Translations under genes and position numbers: made by a program
The notes under the pieces: model-generated
Database searches by the model: none
Told to the model about the DNA's origin: nothing
Seen by the model: the letters and a program-made list of their open reading frames with translations, nothing else
Shown: piece after piece, positions 18,868 through 27,385 of the stretch
How positions within the stretch are numbered: position 1 is the first letter of the stretch
Layout of the letters: each line of letters begins with the position of its first letter
NCBI GenBank assembly: GCA_964568855.1
Contig: CAZMSD010000008.1
Location: forward strand, 41,881 to 105,880
Source of the DNA: CAZMSD01 sp964568855
GTDB lineage: Bacteria; CAIWAD01
Length of the DNA stretch: 64,000 nucleotides
Direction: 5' to 3'

Positions 18868-20219
18868 GAGGACTCCACGGTGACTTTGGTCCGCACCAGG
18901 GACTTGGGGATCAGGGCAGGCCAGTAGGCCACGATTTCCTGGGCCTTGGGGCGCCCCCCGGCGAAGCCGGTGATCCCGGGAGGACCATTCGTGATCACGG
19001 GAGCCAGTTCCTTGCCGAAGCGGTCGACTTTCTTCCTGTTGCGGTCCCGTACCGCCAGGCGCAGGACGACCTCGTTGACTTGCCCGGAGTGCACTCCGAT
19101 GCCCGGGTGGCAGGTGTCCACTCCCAGGTATTCCGTCAGCGTGTCCTCGTATTCGCAGCACTCGCGGCGCAGTCGCTCCCAGATGATCTCCGCCACTTTT
19201 TTCGCCTTGTCGAGGGCGCGCGGACCGGAGATGGTCAACTGGCTGGCGGCCTTGTAGCCTGCCAGGTACGAGATGGAAACTTTGAACGTATCCGTTGCCG
19301 GCAGGCCCCGCACGCCCTTCACCAGCACCCGGTCCGGGGACTCTTCCTCCAGGTCGAGCGAGGTGAAGTCCACCCGGACGTCCGGCGATATGTAATTCCG
19401 GGGATCGCCCATCTCGTAGAGGATCTGCTCCGTGATACTCAGACGGTTGACCAGTCCGCCGCTGCCGTCGGGCTTGGTGATCACGAATTCGCCGCCGGCG
19501 TCGATCTCGATGGCGGGGTAGCCGATGCCGGCGTAATCTTCGATCTCCCACCAGCGGGAATAATTGCCGCCAGTACACTGGGCACCGCACTCGGTGATGT
19601 GCCCGGCCACCGTGCCGGCCGCCAGCCGATCCCAGTCGTCACGCCGCCAGCCGAACTCGTGGATCATCGGTCCCAGCGCCAGCCCGGGATCGGAGACCCT
19701 GCCGGCCAACACGATCTGGGCGCCCAGGTCCAGCGCTTCGGCGATGCAGAAGGAGTCGATGTAGACGTTGGCGGAGGTGATCCGGTCGCGGATCGTCGAA
19801 AGTTCCTCGCCGGTTTCCATGTTGCGGAGCCCGGCTCCCTGTTCGACCAGCCGGTCGAGATCCTCGAGGATGTCGTCGCCTTCCACAAGACCGATCTTCA
19901 GGCCGGTTCCCTGCTTGCGGGCCTCCGCCATCAGCGCCTCGCAGCAGGCCTTGGGATTTACGCCGCCGGCGTTGGTGATGATCCGGATTCCCAGTTCCGA
20001 GACGCGCGGCAGGATGCGGTGCATCAGCTCTACGAAGTCCCGGGCGAAGCCGGCGCCGGGATTCCGCAGCCGCTGGCGCTGCATGATCGAGAGGGTCACT
20101 TCGGCCAGGTAGTCGAGCGTCAGGTAGTCGATCCGTCCGTGGCGCACCAGGTGCACCGGGGCGTCCACCGAGTCTCCCCAGAATCCCTGGCCGTTGGCTA
20201 TGCGAATGAAGTCGGACAT
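18864..20219 (-). CDS. AtuA family protein (DUF1446), acyclic terpene utilisation type
   Basis: A 451-residue protein with the AtuA/DUF1446 features: N-terminal ANGQGFWGDSVDA, then IITNAGGVNPKACCEAL near residue 80, VEGDD near 115, and LAGRVSDPGLALGPM near 170. Members are linked to acyclic terpene and branched-chain acyl catabolism in Pseudomonas, but the reaction is unproven. With the HMG-CoA synthase/thiolase genes next to it, the cluster may process branched or isoprenoid-derived acyl-CoA. It overlaps its partner gene by 4 nt. Confidence 0.85.
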   Translation of the reverse strand: MSDFIRIANGQGFWGDSVDAPVHLVRHGRIDYLTLDYLAEVTLSIMQRQRLRNPGAGFARDFVELMHRILPRVSELGIRIITNAGGVNPKACCEALMAEARKQGTGLKIGLVEGDDILEDLDRLVEQGAGLRNMETGEELSTIRDRITSANVYIDSFCIAEALDLGAQIVLAGRVSDPGLALGPMIHEFGWRRDDWDRLAAGTVAGHITECGAQCTGGNYSRWWEIEDYAGIGYPAIEIDAGGEFVITKPDGSGGLVNRLSITEQILYEMGDPRNYISPDVRVDFTSLDLEEESPDRVLVKGVRGLPATDTFKVSISYLAGYKAASQLTISGPRALDKAKKVAEIIWERLRRECCEYEDTLTEYLGVDTCHPGIGVHSGQVNEVVLRLAVRDRNRKKVDRFGKELAPVITNGPPGITGFAGGRPKAQEIVAYWPALIPKSLVRTKVTVESS

Positions 20220-20263
20220 TGAGGTTCCGTTTCTAACTGTACCTGGAAGCCGGCGTCGATGTT

Positions 20264-20752
20264 TCAGAGCGCCCGATCCGGTGGCGCGGCGGAGACCGCC
20301 TTCCTCAACGCTTCCATAAGCGAGGCCACGTCATCGAAGCGGCGCAACTGGTACCCGGCCAGCGGCTGGCGCTCCCAGCCCAGCAGCAGCACCGGCCTGC
20401 CGTGCTTGAGGGCCAGCGCGATTTCCGAGAGGGTTCCCGATCCCCCGGGCAAGGCCGCCACGGCGCGCGAGGAGAGCACGTTGACCAGGTTGCGTCCGCT
20501 GCCCATGCCCGTCAGAATCGGCAGTTCGACGAATTCGGAGGCCCCGGACCAGTCGGCGCCCGGCAGCACCCCGATTACCGTTCCACACGCGCTAGCGGCG
20601 CCCCGCGAGGCGGCGTGCATCACGCCCGCCCGTCGCCCGCCGGTGAGCAGGATCCAGCCCTGTGCGGCGATTGCGCGGCCCAGTTCTTCGGCCAGCTTGA
20701 TGACGGCGGGGGTGGATGCGCCTCCGCCCATGACGCCGATGATCGTTTTCAT
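20264..20752 (-). CDS. LOG/TIGR00725-type nucleotide-binding protein
   Basis: A 162-residue Rossmann-like protein of the lysine-decarboxylase-like (LOG/SLOG) superfamily. Visible motifs are GVMGGG at the N-terminus, LTGGRRAGVMHAASRGA and PGGSGTLSEIALAL, the family's phosphate-binding loop and catalytic glutamate. Relatives bind or hydrolyse nucleotides such as AMP-linked cytokinins; the true substrate is unknown. Its ATG overlaps the stop of the Nudix gene (ATGA), so the two are coupled and may both act on nucleotides. Confidence 0.8.
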   Translation of the reverse strand: MKTIIGVMGGGASTPAVIKLAEELGRAIAAQGWILLTGGRRAGVMHAASRGAASACGTVIGVLPGADWSGASEFVELPILTGMGSGRNLVNVLSSRAVAALPGGSGTLSEIALALKHGRPVLLLGWERQPLAGYQLRRFDDVASLMEALRKAVSAAPPDRAL

Positions 20753-21270
20753 GTCTGGTCTATGAATTCCACCGCATGATCGACGTAGCGGCCGCTTTCG
20801 TAGTCGAAACGCGCCAGGAAACGTCGCCCGGACAATACCCAGGGCAGGAAGTGGCGGTCGCCCTCCCAGAGCGGAATTCCGCGCCTGGCGTCCTCCGGCG
20901 GCACTCCGGGGATGTAACACGAATCCAGCAGACGGTCGCGGGGAATCCACTCCAGGACGCCCTCCCGGGAATCCTCGAGCAGGGCGCCATCGCAGTCGGC
21001 GGCGCGGAAGAGGAACACCGACCAGTCGTTGCTGCCGTCGAAACGGGGAAAGACGATGTGCCCGGCGAAACTCAGCCGGTCCGCCCGCAGGCCCGATTCC
21101 TCCAGGAGCTCCCTGCGGGCGCAGTCCAGGGGGCTCTCCCCGGGCTCCAGTTTCCCGCCCAGGCCGTTGTACTTGCCCGCGTGCAGGTCGCCCGGCTGCT
21201 TGCCCCGGCGGATCATCAACACGCTGTCGCCCTGCTCGACGTAGCACAGAGTGGCTTCGATCGTGGGCAT
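20749..21270 (-). CDS. Nudix hydrolase, MutT/8-oxo-dGTPase type
   Basis: A 173-residue Nudix protein with an intact Nudix box from GGKLEPGES to RRELLEESGL (GX5EX7REUXEEXGU). The N-terminus EATLCYVEQGDSVLMIRRGK and the KYNGLGGK segment fit the MutT/MTH1 (8-oxo-dGTP) branch, though the C-terminal part is longer than MutT. It would hydrolyse a nucleoside diphosphate linked to another moiety. It overlaps by 1 nt (TGATG) with the upstream gene and by 4 nt with the LOG gene. Confidence 0.85.
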   Translation of the reverse strand: MPTIEATLCYVEQGDSVLMIRRGKQPGDLHAGKYNGLGGKLEPGESPLDCARRELLEESGLRADRLSFAGHIVFPRFDGSNDWSVFLFRAADCDGALLEDSREGVLEWIPRDRLLDSCYIPGVPPEDARRGIPLWEGDRHFLPWVLSGRRFLARFDYESGRYVDHAVEFIDQT

Positions 21271-22349
21271 CAGCGGCGGCTGGTCTTGTCGAAAGTATAG
21301 GCGCGGCGAAGGATCTCGGCCATCCGGTCGGGGTTGATGCTCGAGGGCGTGGGAAGATCTTCGTCGCTCAGGAAGGATGCGACCACGGGAAATCCGCGGC
21401 CCAGCGTGCTGTCGAAGGGCGTCATTTCCTCCGCCACGGTCCAGCTGCCCTCGTTGCGCTCTTCCACGCGGACCGTCCGCAGGGCTTCGTCCAGGGGGGC
21501 GTAGCGGAAGTACCAGGTGTTGGAAGTCTCGCCTTCCCAGAAACCGGGCGCCCGCCAGCGGTTGATGATCTCGGCCCACATGTACCCGGGATACAACAGG
21601 TCGTGATACCAGCCGTCCTCCGCCTCGACAGAAACCAGCTGGATGCGCTCGTTGTCGTAGCGGTTTCGCGCGTAGCTGCCGAGGATGCAGGCGTCGTCCA
21701 GGGGCGCGTTGAACTCCGGCACGTGCAGCGCCCTGGCGTAGTCGTCGCCGTGCAGGCTGCGCGGTATCACGAAGGCCACGAAGCGATGGTGGTATCGTCG
21801 GTGCGGGATGGAGCCCGAATCCAGGAGTCGCAGGCCCTCGTCCACGGCGCTCAGGTCCACCCTCCCGGCGGAATCTTCCAGCAGTCCGGGAATCGCTTCG
21901 CAACAGCGCCGGTGAATCTCGCTCTCCGTGTTTCCCTCGCGCCGGCCCTGTTCGATCAGTTCGATGAGACCTTGGTAGAGTTGCATTGCAGGTCGATTCG
22001 CCCAGGCCCAGAAATCGCCGATCTCGGCCGCCCCGATCAGGATTTCGCGGTGCCGGAGTGCCGGTTCCGGACGCAACAGCGAGAAGGCCGCGAGAACGCC
22101 GTCCACATCCAGGTGGTTGTTGACCACCAGTCCGGACTCGGGCGCCCCCTCGAGCATGAGATAATTAAGCGCGATTTCCGTCGAGCTGTCCGCCCGGTAG
22201 CGGTCGTCGGTGTTGTTCGGGTTCCAGTGGCTCAGCTCGATGTCCAGATCCGCGCGAAAGGCCGGACTTGTTCCATCCACGAAGAACCGCCGCTCCCGGG
22301 AATCGGGAAACCGGCAGTTCGGCGTTTCCAGAAAGAAACTAAGACCCAT
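21270..22349 (-). CDS. Conserved protein resembling DUF6687, function unknown
   Basis: A 359-residue soluble protein without signal peptide. It has conserved-looking acidic/histidine motifs: IELSHWNPNNTDDRYRADSSTEI near residue 37 and VVNNHLDVDGVLAAFSLL near 75, reminiscent of DHH-type phosphoesterase metal sites and of DUF6687 as I remember it. This match was not tested. It is the first gene of a three-gene coupled operon with the Nudix and LOG proteins, which suggests nucleotide-related work. No catalytic role can be claimed. Confidence 0.65.
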   Translation of the reverse strand: MGLSFFLETPNCRFPDSRERRFFVDGTSPAFRADLDIELSHWNPNNTDDRYRADSSTEIALNYLMLEGAPESGLVVNNHLDVDGVLAAFSLLRPEPALRHREILIGAAEIGDFWAWANRPAMQLYQGLIELIEQGRREGNTESEIHRRCCEAIPGLLEDSAGRVDLSAVDEGLRLLDSGSIPHRRYHHRFVAFVIPRSLHGDDYARALHVPEFNAPLDDACILGSYARNRYDNERIQLVSVEAEDGWYHDLLYPGYMWAEIINRWRAPGFWEGETSNTWYFRYAPLDEALRTVRVEERNEGSWTVAEEMTPFDSTLGRGFPVVASFLSDEDLPTPSSINPDRMAEILRRAYTFDKTSRR

Positions 22350-22497
22350 GGATGCTCCTGCAGGTACTGTATTGAACCTGGGGACTAGCCAACTTAGCGA
22401 ACTTTCCAGCGAGCGAGGAGCGGGGAGCGCTTCTTTTCCCGGGTCTGCCGATCCTCCTGAAGCTGATGCAGCGGGTTTCAGACGGGTGAATTTCCTC

Positions 22498-22526
22498 TTG
22501 CCCGGTTTCCAAAGCTATTCTATACT
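22498..22526 (+). promoter_or_regulatory. Sigma-70-like promoter upstream of C25 paralogue 2
   Basis: TTGCCC (22498-22503), a 17-nt spacer and TATACT (22521-22526) lie in the 350-base gap between the divergent operons. The predicted leader before the start at 22704 would be about 170 nt. The rest of the gap (22350-22703) shows nothing else beyond the ribosome site GAGGAA. Confidence 0.5.
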
Positions 22527-22703
22527 CATCAAGGCCCAATCCTTCTGATGACAGTCATTTATCCGGAGCGCGCGAGGCGGAGCGCCTTAGGGATGATTCC
22601 ATGAACCTCGCCGCGGCGGTCCACAAGGACGATGGGTTGCCCGGCTCCCCCCGGAGGCCGGTAGCGTGCCTGAGCAGTGTCTGCAAACATGAGGAACCAT
22701 CAC

Positions 22704-25700
22704 ATGACCGCTGGAAAGACCTTGATGCTCTCGCTGTTGTTCTCCGGTCTGCTTTCCGCCGCCCCCCAGGTCCAGCATCACCCGGGACAGGCGGGAGAGC
22801 CTGAGTTCTCCGACGGCGAGATAGAGTTCGTTTTCGATGCGCCCCGCCTGGAGAACGTGGACCTGCAAGGGAACTCCTGGACGCTTGTGGACCTCGAAGG
22901 CTGCGGAACTCTGGGGCGGCCGGGCGCGCCCGATCTGCCCTCCTTCAGCCGCCTGGTGGAGATCCCCGATTTCTCCGACGTGCGCTTCGAGCTCGTGGAT
23001 GGCGACTTCGAGGACCTGCGGACGGAGCCCGTACTGCCCGAGCAGGCCCGGTGTCACAGCGAGACGGACCTGCCGCTTCCCTTCGTGTACCGTGAGGACT
23101 TCTACCGCGACCAGGTGTATCCCGCCCAGACTGTCGAATGGGACGAGCCCGCTCTGTTGCGCAACCACCGGGTGGCCAAGTTGACTGTCTATCCCGTCCA
23201 GATGCTGGACGAGGGTCGCGGCCTGCGGATCTGGAGCAGGATGCTCGTCAGGGTCACCTTCCAGGGCGAAAATCCGGTGAACCAGCGGACCTACAGCATC
23301 TCGAACCGTGAGACATCACTTTCGCGCGCGGTCAGGAACCTGATCGTCAACCGCGTGCAGGAAGATGAGGCCCTGCGCGGGATCTTCGATCCGCATTCCA
23401 TGCCGGGCACCTACCTCGTGCTGGCCCGCAACACGGTCATCACCGGCAACAGCGCCTTCTTCGATTTCGTCGAATGGAAGCGGCGCAAGGGACACAAGGT
23501 CTACGTACGCACGCAGTCCGACGTGGGTACCTGGACCAATACCAACATTTTCAACTATGTCCAGGATGCCTACGAGACCTGGGAGGACACGCCGGACTTC
23601 CTGTTGCTGGTGGGCGACTCCGGATCCAGCGACAGCGATTACGAGCTGCCTGCCGGTCCGGGCGGAAGCTATGACGGCCAGCAGGACCACTACTACAGCC
23701 GCCTGGAGGGCGGCGACATCCTTGGCGACATCGCGGTGGGCCGCATCTCTGTGGAAGGCGCGCAGCAGCTTGGGGCCGTGTTACACAAGATCGAGATTTA
23801 TGAGACCGATCCCACCGGGCACGGCGCAGGCGACGATTGGCTGGCTCACGCCGCGCTGCTCGTCGGCTGGGACACCAACAGCATGTACCAGCAGACGCTC
23901 AGCATCGCCATCGACCTGGGGGAAATGGGCTACGACGACATCGACTCCCTGTATTCGACAAGCAGCCACACGAGCTGGCTGAACGCCCGCTACGCGGAGG
24001 GCATCAGCGTGCACAACTACCGCGGCTGGGTGGGGATGAACGATGTGTATCCATCGTGGATCGACAACGACGACAACCTCAACAACTCTTACATGACACC
24101 CATGGCCATGACGCCCACCTGCAACTCGGGGGATTTCAACAGCAGCTACTGCCAGTCCGAGGCCTTCCTGCGCAAGGGAGACTATTCCGATCCGCGCGGC
24201 GCGGTGGCTGGAATCGGAATGTGCACCTCGGGCACCCATACCGAGCACAACAACGCCCTCTGCGGAGGCTTCTGGTCCGGCTTCTGCGACTGGGGCCTGC
24301 CCCAGGTGGGTGTGTGCATGTTCTACGGCAAGTACACGCTCTACATCTCGCTGCCCCCCGGGGACTCGAACGCCGAGATCTTCGCCAACCGGGAGAACCT
24401 GATGGGCGATCCCGGAACCGAATTATGGCTTGGAAGACCTGAGGACCTCTCCGTGACACATGACCCAATCCTGTCGACGGGACAGACCCACGCCGCGGTG
24501 CTGGTGGAATCGGACGGGCAGCCGCTTCCCGGCGCCGTGGTCTGTTTCTACCAGGCGACCATGGGCGTGCAGGAGCTGGCGATTACGGGGGACGACGGAA
24601 TCGCCCTGGTGGGCGGCCTGGAAGGCGCCGTCAGCGGAGACATCGAGCTGACCGTGACCAAGTGGCGCCACCTGCCCTACCTGACGACTCTTTCCGTAAC
24701 GGACCAGAGCGCCTATCCTTCCGTGGTGGACGCGGGGATCGAGGGCGACGGCCTGGCCACGCCCGGGGAGGCTGTTTCTTTCCGGCCCACCCTCGAGAAC
24801 ACTGGTTCCAGCACGACGCTGACCGGAGTCAGCGGCAGCCTCAGCCTGGATCCCGCCTACGGCACCGTGCTCGACGGAAGCTCCACCTGGCAGAACATCT
24901 CCGTCGGCGCCACACGCCAGGCCCAGAATCCCTTCGAGGTCCAGCTTGAAACCGATCTGCTGTCGGGCGCCGTCGTTCCCGCCGAGCTGCTTATCAGCAG
25001 CAACCAGGGTTCATTCACGGAATACGTAGAGCTGCCGGTCAGCGCTCCCCGCCTGATGGTCGAGGGCACGGTCTTCGATCCGGGCGGCTCCATCGCCCCT
25101 CCCGGCGTCAGTACCGAGATGAGTGTCACGCTGGGCAACATCGGGAACTTCGACGCTACGGGGCTGACGGCGCTGCTGACGGGCAGCGACCCCTTCGTCA
25201 GTATCACGGACGGCAGCGACACGGTGGGCGACATCCCGGTCTCAGGCAGCGGCACGGCCGTCTTCGATCTGAATATCGCAGGCGAAGCCTTCCCCGGGTA
25301 CACGGGCGAGCTACGCCTCACCTGGACCTCGGGAGGTGTGATACAGGGCCAGGTTCCGGTGATCGTCTCCGTCGGCACGGCCACTTCGCATTCGCCCACC
25401 GGTCCCGATAACTACGGCTACCGAGCCTACGAGGACGTGGACGAGAACACGGAGTCGCCGGTCTTCAGTTGGATTCCGCTGGCCCCGGCCGAGGGGGGAA
25501 GCGGCGCGACGCTGCAACCGTTGAGCGACAACGGCGAGGACCAGGACGACGCGGTCCTGATCACCCTGGACTTCGACTTCGTGTATTACGGTGAGACCTT
25601 CGATCAACTGGGCATCTGCTCGAACGGCTTCGTCAGTTTCGGACCGACGGGCTACCTCGAGACGGACTTCCGCGACCACCCGCTGCCCTGCGGGCTGGGG

Positions 25701-27350
25701 CCGGACAACATGATCGCCCCCATGTGGGACGACCACATGATCACGGTCGGCAACAGCGGAGTCTACACCCAGTACTTCCCGGCCGAGCACATCTTCGTCG
25801 TGGAATGGTACAACGTGCAGCTCGTGGGTTTCAATCCCGAGCGCAATACCTTCCAGGTGGTGCTCTACGATCCGGCGCACCATCCCACCGCCACGGGCGA
25901 CGGGGAGTTCCTGTTCCAGTACCTCGAGTACAACAACGTGCAGGAGAACGAGTGGACCTGGAGCGGCGACTTCCCCTACTGCACAGTGGGCTTCAAGAAC
26001 GGCAACAGCACCGACGGGCTGACGCTGACCCACTGGAACATCTACGACCAGACCGTGGACGGGATCCACGCCGGCAAGGCGATCAAGTGCACCACGGAAC
26101 TCGGTCAGTACACCTCCGAGGACATCGCGCCGCCGGTTATCGTTCATACTCCCCTGTCCGACTCGCCCGACACCGTGGGTCCCTGGACCGTGTCGGCGCA
26201 GATCACCGACGCATCCGGCGTAGCCGTGGCGGATCTCCAGTACCAGGAGAACGGCGGCGGATACACTACCCTGGCGATGAGCAACGCCGGCGACCAGTAC
26301 TGGGCCGATATCCCCGGCCCGGCGCCGGTGGGCACGGTATTCGATTACCGCATCTACACCGTCGACGCCAGCCCCAACGCCAACGGCACCACGAGCCCCG
26401 TCTACAGTTTCGAAATCGTGACGGGCAACCCCCCCACCGGTCCGGACGGCTACGGCTACTACATCTACGATTCCGCCGACGCCGGCGAGGCCAAACCCTA
26501 CGATTGGGTGGACATCTCCGGCGTGGGCACCGACCTGAACCTGAGCGACGACGACACTGTGGTGCTCGGCCTTCCGTTCAACCTCGTCTTCTACGGCGCG
26601 AGTTTCAGCCAGCTCTCGGTCTGTTCCAACGGTTTCGTGGTTCTGGGATCGTCGACCTACACCAGCTATACCAACCGGCAACTGGCTGCCGGCGACGGCA
26701 CCTCGTACATGGTCTGTCCCTTCTGGGACGACATGGATCCCAGCTCCGGCGGCAGCGTGCGCTACTGGGAGGACCTGACCAATCAGCGGATCGTGATCGC
26801 CTGGATCGACGTGCCGCACTGGGGCAGCTACGAGACGGAAACCTTCCAGGTGATCCTGTATCACCCCGGCGCCCAGCCGACGGTGACCGGCGACAGCCCG
26901 ATCCTGGCGCAGTACCAACTGGTGGATGACGCGGGAAGCTGCACCGTGGGGATCCAGGACGGCAGCACCTACGACGGCATTCAGTACCTCTACAACGGTG
27001 CCTACGGCGCGGACGCTGGCGCGATCCAAAGCGGGCAGACGCTCTGGATCACCACGGGCGCCGCCGCTTTAGATCCCGTGGACGACCTGACGATAAGCGT
27101 TGATGGAGGAATCGTGGATTTGAGCTGGAGCGACACGGGAGCTCCGGCCTACAGCATCTACCGCGACGCGGATCCCTACGGCGGTTTCGGCGACCTGGCG
27201 GGGACCACCTCTTCCACCACCTGGAGCGAAGCGGCCTCGGGCAGCTGGTTCTACGTGGTGCGGGCCTCCAGCGCGCTGATCCTCGCCGGCGGGGAAAGTG
27301 ATACAACGGGATCCTGCCGCATACTCGCGAGACATTCGACCGTGAAATAA
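22704..27350 (+). CDS. Gingipain-like C25 family secreted protein, paralogue 2
   Basis: A protein of 1548 residues. The ATG at 22704 is preferred because GAGGAA lies 7 nt upstream and a signal peptide (MTAGKTLMLSLLFSGLLSA) follows directly; in-frame starts at 22677 and 22689 lack a site. Organisation is as in paralogue 1: propeptide-like region, C25 domain with C473 (PTCNSGDF), W442 in place of the GHG histidine (NYRGWVG) and H512 in SGTHTEHNN. Then come CARDB-like domains, one YYG...CSNGF domain (about 900-1150), an Ig-like module, a second YYG-type domain (about 1245-1440) that paralogue 1 lacks, and an FN3-like end. Only 35 bases separate it from paralogue 3. Confidence 0.85.
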   Translation: MTAGKTLMLSLLFSGLLSAAPQVQHHPGQAGEPEFSDGEIEFVFDAPRLENVDLQGNSWTLVDLEGCGTLGRPGAPDLPSFSRLVEIPDFSDVRFELVDGDFEDLRTEPVLPEQARCHSETDLPLPFVYREDFYRDQVYPAQTVEWDEPALLRNHRVAKLTVYPVQMLDEGRGLRIWSRMLVRVTFQGENPVNQRTYSISNRETSLSRAVRNLIVNRVQEDEALRGIFDPHSMPGTYLVLARNTVITGNSAFFDFVEWKRRKGHKVYVRTQSDVGTWTNTNIFNYVQDAYETWEDTPDFLLLVGDSGSSDSDYELPAGPGGSYDGQQDHYYSRLEGGDILGDIAVGRISVEGAQQLGAVLHKIEIYETDPTGHGAGDDWLAHAALLVGWDTNSMYQQTLSIAIDLGEMGYDDIDSLYSTSSHTSWLNARYAEGISVHNYRGWVGMNDVYPSWIDNDDNLNNSYMTPMAMTPTCNSGDFNSSYCQSEAFLRKGDYSDPRGAVAGIGMCTSGTHTEHNNALCGGFWSGFCDWGLPQVGVCMFYGKYTLYISLPPGDSNAEIFANRENLMGDPGTELWLGRPEDLSVTHDPILSTGQTHAAVLVESDGQPLPGAVVCFYQATMGVQELAITGDDGIALVGGLEGAVSGDIELTVTKWRHLPYLTTLSVTDQSAYPSVVDAGIEGDGLATPGEAVSFRPTLENTGSSTTLTGVSGSLSLDPAYGTVLDGSSTWQNISVGATRQAQNPFEVQLETDLLSGAVVPAELLISSNQGSFTEYVELPVSAPRLMVEGTVFDPGGSIAPPGVSTEMSVTLGNIGNFDATGLTALLTGSDPFVSITDGSDTVGDIPVSGSGTAVFDLNIAGEAFPGYTGELRLTWTSGGVIQGQVPVIVSVGTATSHSPTGPDNYGYRAYEDVDENTESPVFSWIPLAPAEGGSGATLQPLSDNGEDQDDAVLITLDFDFVYYGETFDQLGICSNGFVSFGPTGYLETDFRDHPLPCGLGPDNMIAPMWDDHMITVGNSGVYTQYFPAEHIFVVEWYNVQLVGFNPERNTFQVVLYDPAHHPTATGDGEFLFQYLEYNNVQENEWTWSGDFPYCTVGFKNGNSTDGLTLTHWNIYDQTVDGIHAGKAIKCTTELGQYTSEDIAPPVIVHTPLSDSPDTVGPWTVSAQITDASGVAVADLQYQENGGGYTTLAMSNAGDQYWADIPGPAPVGTVFDYRIYTVDASPNANGTTSPVYSFEIVTGNPPTGPDGYGYYIYDSADAGEAKPYDWVDISGVGTDLNLSDDDTVVLGLPFNLVFYGASFSQLSVCSNGFVVLGSSTYTSYTNRQLAAGDGTSYMVCPFWDDMDPSSGGSVRYWEDLTNQRIVIAWIDVPHWGSYETETFQVILYHPGAQPTVTGDSPILAQYQLVDDAGSCTVGIQDGSTYDGIQYLYNGAYGADAGAIQSGQTLWITTGAAALDPVDDLTISVDGGIVDLSWSDTGAPAYSIYRDADPYGGFGDLAGTTSSTTWSEAASGSWFYVVRASSALILAGGESDTTGSCRILARHSTVK

Positions 27351-27385
27351 GACTTGATTCAGGCAATACAGGAGAGACAGAAACC

